A model generated the notes under the pieces. The model ran no database searches. It saw nothing but the letters and a program-made list of their open reading frames with translations, and was not told where the DNA came from. A stretch of 64,000 nucleotides of DNA from CALMEC01 sp963777565 (GTDB lineage: Bacteria; Actinomycetota; Thermoleophilia; Miltoncostaeales; Miltoncostaeaceae), in the NCBI GenBank assembly GCA_963777565.1, contig CAVZQZ010000009.1, positions 930,001-994,000 of the forward strand, given 5' to 3'. Shown in pieces: positions 15,335 to 25,390 of the stretch (position 1 is its first letter; each line of letters starts with the position of its first letter). Both the position numbers and the translations under genes were made by a program.

Positions 15335-18013
15335 CTACTTCTTTCCGAATATCAGCGATCGGGCTTCGTCCAACCTCAGCTGATACCGGCCGCGGTACTG
15401 GGCCGCGGGCCGCTCGACGTCGGCGATCCAGTCCCCGAACTTCATCGGGTCGGTGCCGAACGACTTCATCCCCTCCGCCAGGCGGCGCTCCTTGAGGGCC
15501 ACCGCGTGGTCGAGGAACCATTTGAGCTGAAGCTCGGCGTGCTCCGGGTAGCCGGCGTACTCGCCTCGATTCCAGATCCCCACCCGCATCTGGAAGAAGC
15601 CGACCGAGTCGGCGTCGCCGTAGTTGATGTTGCGCAACCCAGATTCCACCAGGCCGGCCATCACCGGGAGCTCGGGTGGGACCCCGGCCTTCTTCGCCTG
15701 TCTGGCCATCCACTGGGCGACCTCGGCCTTCGACGCCGAGTCGCCGGGGTAGGGATCAGTCGGGTCCGGCAGCCCCTTCGCGAACTCGGCCGCCGCCCCG
15801 GACGAGTGCTGGGCCGGGGGCACCTGCTGCTGGGACGGGTCGGGAGCCACCGGGGCGCCCGAGACCTGCTGCGGTGGTGTACCGGACGGCGTCGCGGGTG
15901 CGGGCGCCGGCGACTGTTGTCCCGCCGCCTGCACCTCTGATCCCCCGGCAGCGGCGACAGACGCAGGGTGGGAGCCGTCGGGGACGGCGCCGAACACGGC
16001 GCTGACCTGCCCATAGTTCTGCCCGGGGGGAGCCGCCGGCGCGGTCGGGGTCGCCGGCGGGGCGACGGGGGACGGTTGCGCGGCGGGAGCGGCGCCGAAG
16101 TCGACCTGGATCCGGTCCAGATTCGAAGGGTCGTTCGTGAACCCTGGGCCGTTGATGGGCCAGGGCGTCGACACCGCCGCGGGACGCACGCCGGCGTCCA
16201 GGCCGGCGATCGCTTGGGCCAGGTCGCGGGCGCCGACGTTCGCGGCGCTGACGGGCTGACCGTCCACCGAGGTGATCACGAGCTCCGTCGACTGGCCGTC
16301 GGCCACCACGCTCCCCACGCCGATCTGATGATTCGCGGTCAGTTGCGTCAGAAACCCGACGACCCTCGGATCGACATTGCCACCGGTCAGCTCGCCCTGG
16401 AGCGCATCCGGAACGACGAGCTTGCCGCTCCCGATGAGCTCCGGGATCTGCTGTGGTGAGGCGGCTCCCGGCGCGACCGGCACCGATCCTCCCCCGGCGG
16501 GCAGGCCCTCGGGTGGGATCGGCTGCGAGCCGCCCGGCGCGTACAGCTTCTGGAGATACGGGTACGGGTCTTCCATATTCGAGACGTTGTAGCCGCCCTT
16601 GAATGTCTTCCAGAGCTCGATGTGTGTGTGCTCCGGCCCGTCCCTCCACGCGCTGACCTTGGCGATCTCCTGGCCGGGGGTCACCTTGCTTCCCTCGCTC
16701 AGACTGCCCGGGGTGACGTGGCGGAACACCCAGACACGGCCCTCCGGGGTCTGCACCTTGACGGTCCCGCCGAAGATCTGGCCGGAGGTGCCCCTTGACG
16801 GGCGCACCTCGACGATCGTGCCGCCCTCGGGGGCGCGGATTGGCGCGTCCGCCTTGGCGAAGAGGTCGTAGGCGGCGTGGTAGCGGCCACCATCGCCCGG
16901 GGCCCCTTCGGCGTCGCGCATGTGGAACTCGGAGGTGTGGAGCTTGCCGCCCGCGTTGGTGTTGTCCATGAACTTCGGGTCGACCGGCGCGACCGACGGC
17001 CCTTGGGCCGGCGGCGTCACCGCCTCCACTGCGGCGGCGGCGCCCTGGGCGTTCGACCCCGCGCCTCCCCCGCTCGAAGGGGCGCCTTGCGCCTGCCCGG
17101 CCTGGGCCGCCGGGGCGGACACCGGTTGCGGACTCGGCGCCGGCTGGACCGGGTCGAAGCCGGGATGACCCACCCCCATCGCGCACGTCGTGCACAGCGG
17201 AGACCCCACCGGCGCCGGCGCGCCGCACTGCTCGCATGGCGAGTAGATCGGCGGGGCACTCGGGTCCTTCATCGCGCAGAGCGGGCACACCGCGCCTGGG
17301 GGCACGTTGTGGACCTCGACTCCGTCGGCCGCCTGTCCGAAGCCCGGCGGTTGTTGCTGGGTGGGGTCGACCTGGAACTGACCGGGGGCGACCTGCCCAG
17401 GCGGCATCTGAGTCGGGTCTATCAGGACCTGGCCCGCTGGAACCTGTCCCGGCGGCATCTGGGTCGGGTCGACCGGCATTTGACCCGGTGGGATCTGGGT
17501 GGGGTCGATCGGAACCGCACCGGGGATGGCGGGAGCCGCAACCGGGGGGGACCCCGGAATGGCCATTGCCATGGGGTCTGCGGGAGGCGGCGCCGGCACG
17601 GTGATCGGTAGCGGAGGGGCCGGCGCCTGGAGCATCTGGCCGCCGGCACCCGGTTGCGCGATCGCCTGCAGCCCGGGTCGGGTCAGCGCCTGATTGACGA
17701 CGGCGGCCGCCTGGCCCTGCAAGACCCCCCCGCCGCCCCCGCCGCGGACGTAGTTCATCAGCTCAAAGGCGCCGACGCCCTCGGCCGCAGCGGCCATCAT
17801 CACCCCCGCCAGGCTCGACCGCGACTCGCGCAGCTCGAGGGTCTGCAGGCCCGAGACCTGAACCGACAGCTCCTGCGCCAGGTCCTCCAGGCCGAACGAC
17901 TGGCAGAGCCCCGCCGGGTCGGCACGGAAGTCCGCCCGGAACGCGGGGTCCGTCAGCAGCCGCTCGAGGAGCTCGGCGGCGCGGACGACGTCAGGCCCCG
18001 GTCCCGGCGGCAC
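15335..18013 (-). CDS. M23 metallopeptidase plus lytic transglycosylase, leader-like N-terminus
   Basis: 892 residues from GTG 18013 (AAGGAG seven bases upstream), overlapping the M50 gene by 23 bp. In order: a helical segment (10-60; ELLERLLTDPAFRADFRADP, then FGLEDLAQEL) like leaders of NHLP/Os1348-type RiPP precursors; tandem DPTQMPPGQ-like repeats (about 165-225); a zinc ribbon (about 241-282; CPLCA, CEQCG, CTTCA); an M23 domain with both metal motifs, HAAYD and HTHIE; Pro-rich linkers; and a C-terminal SLT-type domain with the catalytic Glu in AGLVESGLRN and GFFQMR. No signal peptide is visible although both domains cut peptidoglycan. It is the last gene of the CIS-linked run. Confidence 0.85.
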   Translation of the reverse strand: MPPGPGPDVVRAAELLERLLTDPAFRADFRADPAGLCQSFGLEDLAQELSVQVSGLQTLELRESRSSLAGVMMAAAAEGVGAFELMNYVRGGGGGGVLQGQAAAVVNQALTRPGLQAIAQPGAGGQMLQAPAPPLPITVPAPPPADPMAMAIPGSPPVAAPAIPGAVPIDPTQIPPGQMPVDPTQMPPGQVPAGQVLIDPTQMPPGQVAPGQFQVDPTQQQPPGFGQAADGVEVHNVPPGAVCPLCAMKDPSAPPIYSPCEQCGAPAPVGSPLCTTCAMGVGHPGFDPVQPAPSPQPVSAPAAQAGQAQGAPSSGGGAGSNAQGAAAAVEAVTPPAQGPSVAPVDPKFMDNTNAGGKLHTSEFHMRDAEGAPGDGGRYHAAYDLFAKADAPIRAPEGGTIVEVRPSRGTSGQIFGGTVKVQTPEGRVWVFRHVTPGSLSEGSKVTPGQEIAKVSAWRDGPEHTHIELWKTFKGGYNVSNMEDPYPYLQKLYAPGGSQPIPPEGLPAGGGSVPVAPGAASPQQIPELIGSGKLVVPDALQGELTGGNVDPRVVGFLTQLTANHQIGVGSVVADGQSTELVITSVDGQPVSAANVGARDLAQAIAGLDAGVRPAAVSTPWPINGPGFTNDPSNLDRIQVDFGAAPAAQPSPVAPPATPTAPAAPPGQNYGQVSAVFGAVPDGSHPASVAAAGGSEVQAAGQQSPAPAPATPSGTPPQQVSGAPVAPDPSQQQVPPAQHSSGAAAEFAKGLPDPTDPYPGDSASKAEVAQWMARQAKKAGVPPELPVMAGLVESGLRNINYGDADSVGFFQMRVGIWNRGEYAGYPEHAELQLKWFLDHAVALKERRLAEGMKSFGTDPMKFGDWIADVERPAAQYRGRYQLRLDEARSLIFGKK

Positions 18014-19682
18014 CGGTCATCTCCTTGCGTGTTCGGCGCCGCTCGGCCAGCGGCTTCCACAGTACGAGCACGACGGGCACGAACATCAGCAGGTAGAACG
18101 CACCGAGCACCGCCCAGACCACCTCCTTCGGCGCAATCGTGATGAGCCTCGCGTAGTAGATCTGAGACAGGATAATCACAAAGCCGATCGCAGCGAACAT
18201 CCAGCAGAACGTCGCGAAACCGTAGATCGTCAGGCTCCGCGGTTCGGTGTCGGGCACCGGCTTCCCGGCGAGGCGCCGCATCAGGACTGCCCGGGCGCGC
18301 TTGCGCAGCCCCGGCTCGCGAAGCGCGTCGACGAGGATGTGGTAGCCGTCCCGGTCCAGCAGCGGGTTGAGGTTGAAGAACGCGCCGACGAAACCGGCGA
18401 GGGCCAGTTGGAAGAACACGTCCCGCAGCGTCCCGGCGCTCAGCGCTACCGCAATCAGGGCGAAGATGCCGCCCATGGAAAGGTCCGCGATCGGGCCGGC
18501 GGCGGCGATCGCGATCCGTCGGCGTCGCGGCTCGAACCACGCCTCGCTGGTGTCGACGAACGCGAACGGGAACACCGAGATCAGCTTGATCCCCGCTTTG
18601 TTGACCCGCCGGCCGAAGGAGGCCATCGTGAGCGCGTGCGCAAGCTCGTGCACGGCGACGACGAGGAAACGGCCGATCAGGAAGAAGAGCCCGCCGAGGC
18701 CCACCTTGTTGGCGACGACGAACGGCGTTCCGTAGCGACCGAACACCAGGTACCCGAACCCCACGATCCCCGCGACGATCAGCCCCGCGATCAGCATGAG
18801 CCCGGGCGGCGTGAACAACAGGAATCCGCCCCAGCGGTAGATCCGGTCGACGGCGTCGCCGATCCCGCGAAACGACCACTCGCGGGTCGCCGACAGTCGG
18901 CTGATCAGGCTCCCGCCCGATCGCGCCTCGGTCGCAGCGCCCTCCACCCCCTCAAGGAACCCGCGCTCGCCGAGATCGGCGAGCAGGCGAGCCAGGCGCG
19001 AGATGCCGGCGGGGCCCAGGCGCCGCTCCGCCTCGACCAGCAGGTCGGGAAGCGCCGAGGAGCCGTCGAGCAATTCGAAGAGCGCCGCCTCGTCGTCCCC
19101 CATACGCATGAACTGGTCGGTGCGGAGGTTGCGCAGCACCCAGCGCCGGTCCCCCTCGGCGGCATCCATGCGCTTGAGCGAGAACCCGGACCGCGCCCTC
19201 GGCCGGTAGCCGACGTTCGTGGCCGGCGCGTCGACGGCGGCCCTGCCGGCGGCCGATACGGTGACGGTCGCGCTGACCGGCACGACCAGGGTCCGCGCCG
19301 CGCCGTCGTTGTCGCGCGGCCGTTCCACGCGCAGCTCGACGTCGCCAAGCCGGAGCGTCGTGCCGTCCGAGAGGCCTCGCGGGCCGGTGAGGGCCACCCC
19401 GTTGAGGAGCGTCCCATGGCTCGAGCCGACGTCCTCGATCGTCGGCACCCCGCCGCCGGCGGCAACGACGCGGACATGACGGCGCGACACCGTGCGCTCC
19501 GCGATGCGAACCGTGTTCTCCTCGGCCCGGCCGATCGTGACGACGCCTGTCAGCGGAATCCGCGCGCCGTCGGGAAGCACCAGCTCCAGCGGCTCGGTTC
19601 CGCGGCCAGCGACCGGCGCACCGCACACGCCACAGAAGGCGTCACGCCGCGAGACCTGTCTGCGGCAGCGATCGCAGAGCAT
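17991..19682 (-). CDS. Zinc-ribbon/FHA/PqqD-like/M50 membrane metalloprotease
   Basis: 563 residues. Domains: CxxC zinc ribbon (about 3-25), FHA (about 30-115; IGRAEENTVRI, SRRHVRV, SSHGTLLNG, the phosphothreonine-binding residues), a PqqD-like winged helix (about 180-245; NLRTDQFMRMGDDEAALFEL...LLADLGERGFL), then several membrane helices. The M50 active site is HELAH at about 344-348, with the third ligand in NLNPLLDRDG. The layout resembles YydH-like proteases that process peptides with leader recognition by the PqqD-like fold. The next gene starts with a leader-like segment, so substrate and protease may be neighbours. FHA suggests control by a Thr kinase such as the one at 12361. Confidence 0.88.
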   Translation of the reverse strand: MLCDRCRRQVSRRDAFCGVCGAPVAGRGTEPLELVLPDGARIPLTGVVTIGRAEENTVRIAERTVSRRHVRVVAAGGGVPTIEDVGSSHGTLLNGVALTGPRGLSDGTTLRLGDVELRVERPRDNDGAARTLVVPVSATVTVSAAGRAAVDAPATNVGYRPRARSGFSLKRMDAAEGDRRWVLRNLRTDQFMRMGDDEAALFELLDGSSALPDLLVEAERRLGPAGISRLARLLADLGERGFLEGVEGAATEARSGGSLISRLSATREWSFRGIGDAVDRIYRWGGFLLFTPPGLMLIAGLIVAGIVGFGYLVFGRYGTPFVVANKVGLGGLFFLIGRFLVVAVHELAHALTMASFGRRVNKAGIKLISVFPFAFVDTSEAWFEPRRRRIAIAAAGPIADLSMGGIFALIAVALSAGTLRDVFFQLALAGFVGAFFNLNPLLDRDGYHILVDALREPGLRKRARAVLMRRLAGKPVPDTEPRSLTIYGFATFCWMFAAIGFVIILSQIYYARLITIAPKEVVWAVLGAFYLLMFVPVVLVLWKPLAERRRTRKEMTGAAGTGA

Positions 19683-19706
19683 CGCGTCTCGTCGCTCCGG
19701 ACCGTG

Positions 19707-22610
19707 CTAGCCCGCCGTCAGCGCCCAGACGGGATCGCTGGCGTTGACGAGTCCGGTGGTCAGGATGATCTGGTCGCCGGGCGCCCTGGGGTCGACCCGG
19801 GCAATCTGGCCCTTGCCGGTGCAGTCGGAGCTCCCGGTGCGCTGCGAGACGGCCAGCTCACCGCCGTCGGGCCGCCACGCCAGCTCGCACGCGGAGATGA
19901 GCGAGACCGCGGTGGCGGTCTGGCCGAGCTGGCCGCCCTGCACGGGGATCAGCCATACCTTGGGAGAGCCGCCCCAGTTCGCGCTGATCGCGAGCTGCGT
20001 GCCGTCGGGTGAGAACGCCGACGAGAAGACCCTGTCGCCGGGACGCTGCCCGTGCATCTGGTCGGTGGCGATTCCCTGCTTGACCCAGTCGGCCGGGTTG
20101 CCCGAGAATGGGACGTTCGACGTGAACAACGCGAGCTCGTCCTGGTTGTTGTCGTTGACCGTCGCGACGATCGAGCGCCCGTCTGGGCTCCAGGCGGGGC
20201 GACTGAGCTGCTGGGCCGGGTCGACGATGCACTGCACCGGCGGTTGCGGCCGGTCGAGCGTTATGAAGCACAGGTTCGTGTCGTTGGGTGCGCCCCCCCG
20301 GTTGGAGGAGAACGCGACGACCGGCTGTCCCTGCGTCGTTGGCGCGAACGCCGGTCGCCGGTCGTTGAAGCCGGCGCTGGTGATCGGCCGCGCGGTTCGC
20401 GGGTCGTTGACGTCCATCAGCCAGATCTGGCCACTGTTGGCGTCCGGTCCACGCCGGAATGCCAGCAGGCGACCGTTCCGAGCGAGGGTGGGTTGGTCCT
20501 CCACCTGTTCGCTCGCGGCGAGCGGGGTGGCGACGAGCTTTCCGCTCGACCTGGTGGCGCTCACGATGTCGCCGTCGAGGGAGAAGATGACGTTCGGGAT
20601 GCCCGCGGAGACCGCCAGGGTCACACGGCCGCCCTTGGCGGCCTTCGACCCGCCCTCCGGAGCCTGCGCGATGATCTGTCCGGCCGGCACCTCGTCGCTG
20701 TACTGGGACCGGAGGACCGGAACCAGGCCCGCACCGACGAGTGCGGTTGCGGCCTCGGCCTGTTTCTTTCCGACGAGGCCGGGCACCACCAGCGAAGCAG
20801 CGCCAGCGCCACCACCACCCGCCCCTGCGCCGCCGCCCCCCGCGCTGGGGGCGCCGCCGCCCGCGCTCGGGGCACCGCCCTGACCGGTCGGGGCGCCCTG
20901 CCCGCCGGGCAGCACTCCCGGGGCCCCGGGAGTGCCCTGCCCGCCCACCGGCTGCGGCGCGGCGAACACGAGTTGGACTGCGCTCCCGGTCGGCGCGGAC
21001 GTCCCGGCAGCCGGCACGGAGCTGTCCACGACGGCCGTGTTGGGGTCGGCCGGCGCCACCAGATCCGGTCCGCGCGTGAGGCTCGCCGCGGCCAATGCCG
21101 CCGCCGCCTGGGTGAGCGTCATGCCCTTCAGCTCGGGGACGGGCACCTTGCCGCTGCCCACGGCGACCTTCACCGCGACGGGGCTGCCGGCCTTCACCTT
21201 CGCGCCGGCAGGCGGTTCCTGCCCGAGGACCGCCCCCGCCTTGACCTGGTCGTTGACCTCCTCGGTCACGTTCCCGAGCACGAGTTTCGACTGCTGGAGG
21301 AGCCCCTCCAGCTCCAGTCGGTCCTTCGCCTTCGCGAGGTCCGGGACGGTGGCCTGCGCCTGCCGCATCGACAGCAGCAGGATGATGAGCGCGATCACCA
21401 GGGGGATCACGATCAGGAGCCACCACGGCAACCAGGGCTTTTGCCGGTACTGCCCGGCGACCGGCGGCCCCGCGGCCTCCGAGCCGACCGGCTGCACGGT
21501 CACCTGGAACGGGTGAAGCGTCGGCCGGCCGAACCACACCTGTTTCGGAGGGCTGACGCTGAGCAGCGCCTCCGCCCGATCGCCCGGCTCGAGGTGGAGC
21601 CCGCCGATCGCGGGGGGGAGCTTCTTTCCCCGCAGGAGCCGCTTCAGCGGACCGAGATCGCCGGAGGTCACCTGCTGCAGCGCGCGCTGCCCCAACAACC
21701 GGGGGTCGAGTCCGAAGTCGGCGCCCGCACCGACCCCGAGATACTGTGCCTGGCGCATCCCTTTCGCCGCGCTATCGAGCCCGTCACCGGCGCCCTTGCG
21801 AGCCGCTTGCGGCGCCTCGTGGAAGCTGAACTGGCAGGCGCTTTCCGGATCGACCGCCCCGAGCAGGACCTCCACGGCCGCGTTCGACCGGTTCGTCACG
21901 CCCACCGTGAAGTCGGCTCGCACGCGGCCGCTGCCGCGCTCCGGGTTGAGGTCCGCCTCGAGCTGCTGGAACGGCGCCACCTCGACGGTGACCTCGGTGA
22001 CCGTCATCGTCTGGCCGTAGGCGCGCGAGTTCGCCTTGATCTGGATCTCCCACGCCCGGGCCTCCGCCTCGGCGGCGCGTGGCGGGTGGAACGTGATCTC
22101 GACCTCCTGCTCGTACGCCCCGCCCCCGGCGCCGTACGGGACCAGGTAGACGGTCGCCGGCGCGATGGTCCACCAGCTCTCCGGCATCCCGTCGACGAGC
22201 AGGTCGTAATTGTCCACGATGCCGCTCTGGTTGCGCACGAGGGCCACGATCGCGGTCCTGCCCCCCGGCTCGACCCTGGGGCTCACATCACCGCCGGCAT
22301 ACCCGTCGTCATCGGGCATCCGGAGCGCGACGAGCACCGCGTCGGGCGGTGCGGCGGGGGCCTGGTCCTGGGCGGCCGGCGCGGCGGGGGTCGGTGCGGC
22401 GGGGGCCGCGGCGCCCTCGTACGGACCCGGTACCGCGGCCTGAGGCGGGGCAACCCCGGCGACCGGTGTCGGTGCCGGTTGAGCGGGCGGCGCGGGAGTC
22501 TCGACCGCGGGCTGAAACCCCGTGGCTTCCCAGCGCAGGTACTCGCCGCACCCCGAGCAGAAGTCGACGTCCGCCGGGTTGTCCGTTCCGCATTTGTTAC
22601 AGAGCGGCAT
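19707..22610 (-). CDS. Zinc-ribbon, membrane-anchored PASTA/TolB-like protein
   Basis: 967 residues from ATG 22610 (MPLCNKCGTDNPADVDFCSG; the longer frame precedes the zinc ribbon and looks untranslated). A CxxC/CxxC ribbon is followed by a Pro/Ala linker and two beta domains (about 110-370), a membrane helix (WLPWWLLIVIPLVIALIILL, near 395-415), about three PASTA-like repeats (VPDLAKAKDRLELEGLLQQ, VPELKGMTLTQAAAALAAA, VPGLVGKKQAEAATALVGAG) and a C-terminal TolB-like propeller (PAWSPDGRSIV, AFSPDGTQLAIS). PASTA repeats bind muropeptides or lipid II outside the cell. Placed between baseplate and M50 genes, it may sense the wall for this system. Confidence 0.88.
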   Translation of the reverse strand: MPLCNKCGTDNPADVDFCSGCGEYLRWEATGFQPAVETPAPPAQPAPTPVAGVAPPQAAVPGPYEGAAAPAAPTPAAPAAQDQAPAAPPDAVLVALRMPDDDGYAGGDVSPRVEPGGRTAIVALVRNQSGIVDNYDLLVDGMPESWWTIAPATVYLVPYGAGGGAYEQEVEITFHPPRAAEAEARAWEIQIKANSRAYGQTMTVTEVTVEVAPFQQLEADLNPERGSGRVRADFTVGVTNRSNAAVEVLLGAVDPESACQFSFHEAPQAARKGAGDGLDSAAKGMRQAQYLGVGAGADFGLDPRLLGQRALQQVTSGDLGPLKRLLRGKKLPPAIGGLHLEPGDRAEALLSVSPPKQVWFGRPTLHPFQVTVQPVGSEAAGPPVAGQYRQKPWLPWWLLIVIPLVIALIILLLSMRQAQATVPDLAKAKDRLELEGLLQQSKLVLGNVTEEVNDQVKAGAVLGQEPPAGAKVKAGSPVAVKVAVGSGKVPVPELKGMTLTQAAAALAAASLTRGPDLVAPADPNTAVVDSSVPAAGTSAPTGSAVQLVFAAPQPVGGQGTPGAPGVLPGGQGAPTGQGGAPSAGGGAPSAGGGGAGAGGGGAGAASLVVPGLVGKKQAEAATALVGAGLVPVLRSQYSDEVPAGQIIAQAPEGGSKAAKGGRVTLAVSAGIPNVIFSLDGDIVSATRSSGKLVATPLAASEQVEDQPTLARNGRLLAFRRGPDANSGQIWLMDVNDPRTARPITSAGFNDRRPAFAPTTQGQPVVAFSSNRGGAPNDTNLCFITLDRPQPPVQCIVDPAQQLSRPAWSPDGRSIVATVNDNNQDELALFTSNVPFSGNPADWVKQGIATDQMHGQRPGDRVFSSAFSPDGTQLAISANWGGSPKVWLIPVQGGQLGQTATAVSLISACELAWRPDGGELAVSQRTGSSDCTGKGQIARVDPRAPGDQIILTTGLVNASDPVWALTAG

Positions 22611-22720
22611 TGGCCTCGCGCTCGCTGGAATGGCTTGGACGAGAAGAGGAGATCCCCCGCGCGCCAATCATACGAGCAGGCGCGCCAGATTCCTCATCTC
22701 GCGAGCCGGCCGGCGCTTCC

Positions 22721-23325
22721 CTACGTCGCCGGGGGCGACGGCGGCGCATCGTCCTTACCGCCCGCGGCCTGCCTGCGTCCGGTCTTGATCCTGAGCTTGT
22801 AGCTCACATGTACCGGCTTCATGTACTCGATCATCCGTGCCAGCACCGCCGGCTGGTCGATCGGCTCGTCGCAGTAGACGATGAACTGCGGCGGCGCCGG
22901 AGGGGGGAGCTCCGCCGGGTCGAGCGCGGACACCACCGCCCCCTGGTCCTCGACGCGCAGCGGGAGGTCGGGAAATGCAATCGCGAGCGCCTGCTCCAGC
23001 CCCTCCCTCGTCCCACGCCGGCGAGCGAGCTCCGGAGCCTTGCGGACGAACTTCCGCCGCTTGTCGTCGGGCCACGACTCCTCCAGGTCCACGCCGAGCC
23101 ACGCGGCGAGGAGCTGCATCATCTCGCGGGAGGCGATGTCGGGGTCGAAGTGCGCGGGTAGGCAGTCGAGCAGACCGACGATGGGGTCGATGAGCGTCTC
23201 GAGCGCACCGACGAAGCGCATCCCGAAGTCGCCCTCCTGGTAGATCGACGGGAGCCCGAACGGAGCATCGCGCGCGCCGACGCCGCCTGCGGCCAGCCGT
23301 TCTCGTTGGGAGCTCGCTTGCTCAT
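22721..23325 (-). CDS. CIS baseplate/tail protein, phage P2 gpI-like
   Basis: About 200 residues from ATG 23325 after correcting a frame break near 23258 (two extra bases within GCC-CGC, Ala-Arg). Features: LPSIYQEGDFGMRFVGALE, DPIVGLLDCLPAHFDPDIAS, MMQLLAAWLGVDLEESWPDD, RRRGTREGLEQAL and MKPVHVSYKL. These match the phage tail protein family (gpI/TIGR02242) that closes the baseplate and connects fibres. It is encoded directly after baseplate J, the expected order. Confidence 0.85.
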
Positions 23326-23377
23326 GCCCCCCCGCGATGACCGGAGCTCGCCGCGGCCGGCCGGTGGCGGCAGCCGT

Positions 23378-25390
23378 TCACAGCTCGCGGTGCTCGGCCT
23401 TGACGATGTGCCGGCCCGAGGCGATCAGCTCGTCCGGCTCGAGCGGCATGTGGCTGCCGGCTGGCTTCGGCTGCTGTTCGCCGGTCTCGAGGTCCGTCTC
23501 GTAGACGCGCAGGATCTTGACGAAGTCGACCCCGTCGACGGCGTGGACGACGCCGTAGAGCTCTCCCTGGTTGAGCGCGCGGCCGAAGCCCCATCCGGGT
23601 CCGATGCCCTCGAGGGCGCCGCCGACGATCGGGTTGAGGTAGGTGTAGAGCGCGTGGCTGACGTCCTCCTCGACCCGGCGCGGGTCGGCCGAGAGCGAGG
23701 CCTGGAGGTTCACGACGACGCTGACGCCCCGGTAGCGGGCCGGGAGGAGCTCGACGCGGGTGCCGACCAGCCGCCGCTCGTCGAGGTAGCCGGCCACCTC
23801 GCTCATGAGTTCCTGGTCGGGCAGGAGCTCGGCGTAGGAGAGCTGGCGGTCGGCCGGCTCGATGCGCGGCACGACGTGGATACGCGCGACGCCGACGCTT
23901 CCGGGCGGCTCGACGCAGATCGCGCGGGCGACCCGCGGCGAGGCCTCGCCGCAGAGGAACTCGAAGTCCTGCGCGGTGACCGCCCGGTAGCGGGTGCGGA
24001 TCTCCATCGCGGCGCGCTGGCGCGCGCTCTCGAGCGTCTCGGGGTCGACGCCGCCGACCGCCGGCCGAGGGGTTGGTCACCGACGCGACGTACGGGATCG
24101 CGCTCTTCAGCACCGTGAGCGCGCCGGCGGCGACGTTGCCGCGCCGCCCGCCGCCGTGGCGGTAGGCGCTCAACCGCAGGCGTGGCGCCCTTCGGCGGCA
24201 CCGCGCCGTACTGGCGGCACCCGCCGTCGCCGGTGCGGATCGCGGGGCCGAGCTCGAGCTCGCCCGCCGGCCAGGTCGAGGGTGAAGTGGCGGTCATCCG
24301 GCCCGCTCTCGGCGAACGACTCGCGCAGCTCCCACGGCTCCCAGGCGCCGGTCTCCGGATCGAGCACCTCGAGGTCTCGCCCGTCCTCGAGCGCCAGCAC
24401 GGGGCCGTACGCGGAGGTCGAAGCTCTGGCCGGGCGTGCCGTCGCTCTCCCCGATGACCTCCTCCACGAGCGTCATGGAGTGCGCGACGGGGATGAGCGC
24501 GCCGAGCGGCGCGGCGGTGATCGAGTAGATCTCGGGCGGGTGGGAGAACGTCGCGGCCGCCGCGCCGGAGCGGGTCCGGTCGTCGAGCCGGCAGCGCAGC
24601 CAGTACCCGCGCTTGCCGCCCATGCTGACCTGCTCGTGTCCCGCCGGGAGCTGCAGCTCGACGATCGCCGATGCCGTAGTTGAAGCCGCCGGTGCGTGTC
24701 CAGGAGCACGTCGCACTCGGCCCACCCGCCCGGACCCTCCCGGACGAGATCTCCCAGCGCAGCGGCGGGTCCTCGGGGTCGACGCCCGCGCCGCGCGCCT
24801 GCGAGCAGTCGACGTCGAGCTGCATCAGCAGGCGCGACAGAGCGGATGCTCGAAGCCGAGGTAGAGCGCGTCGCCGACGACCGGCGGGCTCGCCGAACGG
24901 GAGCTGGTCGGGGCCCTTCGGCCGCGCGACGCCGTCGGCGACGCCGACGTCCTTGACCGCACGGCCGCGCTCGACGCCGTAGGTCGTGGGCCGCGCGTCC
25001 GGGATGGTGAAGTCCTCGACGCGTCTGGAAGACGATCGACTCGTCGCTCGGCGTGCGCAGCGTGCCGACCTCGGTGCCGCCGCCGGGATGAAGACCGGCT
25101 CGGTCGCCGGCGCCGCGAGGCGGAAGCGCAGCTCGGCGCGCGCCGCGGTGGGCGGCTCGAGGGTGATCCCGAGCAGCTCCATCAGCGCCACGTGCAGCTT
25201 GTCGGGGATCCGGTTGAGCCGGTAGATGACCATCTCGGTCATCCAGGCGAACAGCTCGATCAGCGTGATGCCGGGGTCGGAGACGTTGTGCTCGGTCCAC
25301 TCCGGGCAGCTCTGGGCGATGCGGATCCGGGCCTCGTTGACGAGGTCCTGGAACGTCGCGGTCGTCGAGGGGGACCTCCGGCAGGCGCAC
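23378..25390 (-). CDS. CIS baseplate protein J
   Basis: About 660 residues when frame breaks are repaired. GTG 25390 directly follows the TGA of gp25. The start region (ATFQDLVNEARIRIAQSCPE, HNVSDPGITLIELFAWMTEM, YRLNRIPDKLHVALMELLG) is diagnostic for baseplate J of contractile tails and CIS (Afp11/Pvc11 type). The centre carries variable domains. The C-terminal half (AVTAQDFEFLCGEASPRVAR, PADRQLSYAELLPDQELM, YLNPIVGG, GWGFGRALNQGELYGVVHAV) is the conserved wedge part. Breaks lie near 24060, 24430, 24670, 24680, 24740, 24840, 24885, 25020 and 25370. It forms the wedges that trigger sheath contraction. Confidence 0.9.

Noticed and set aside
20052..22802. Plus-strand open frame of 916 codons
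   Set aside because: It lies antisense to the PASTA/TolB gene and has the Arg/Gly-rich composition of a shadow frame in GC-rich DNA.
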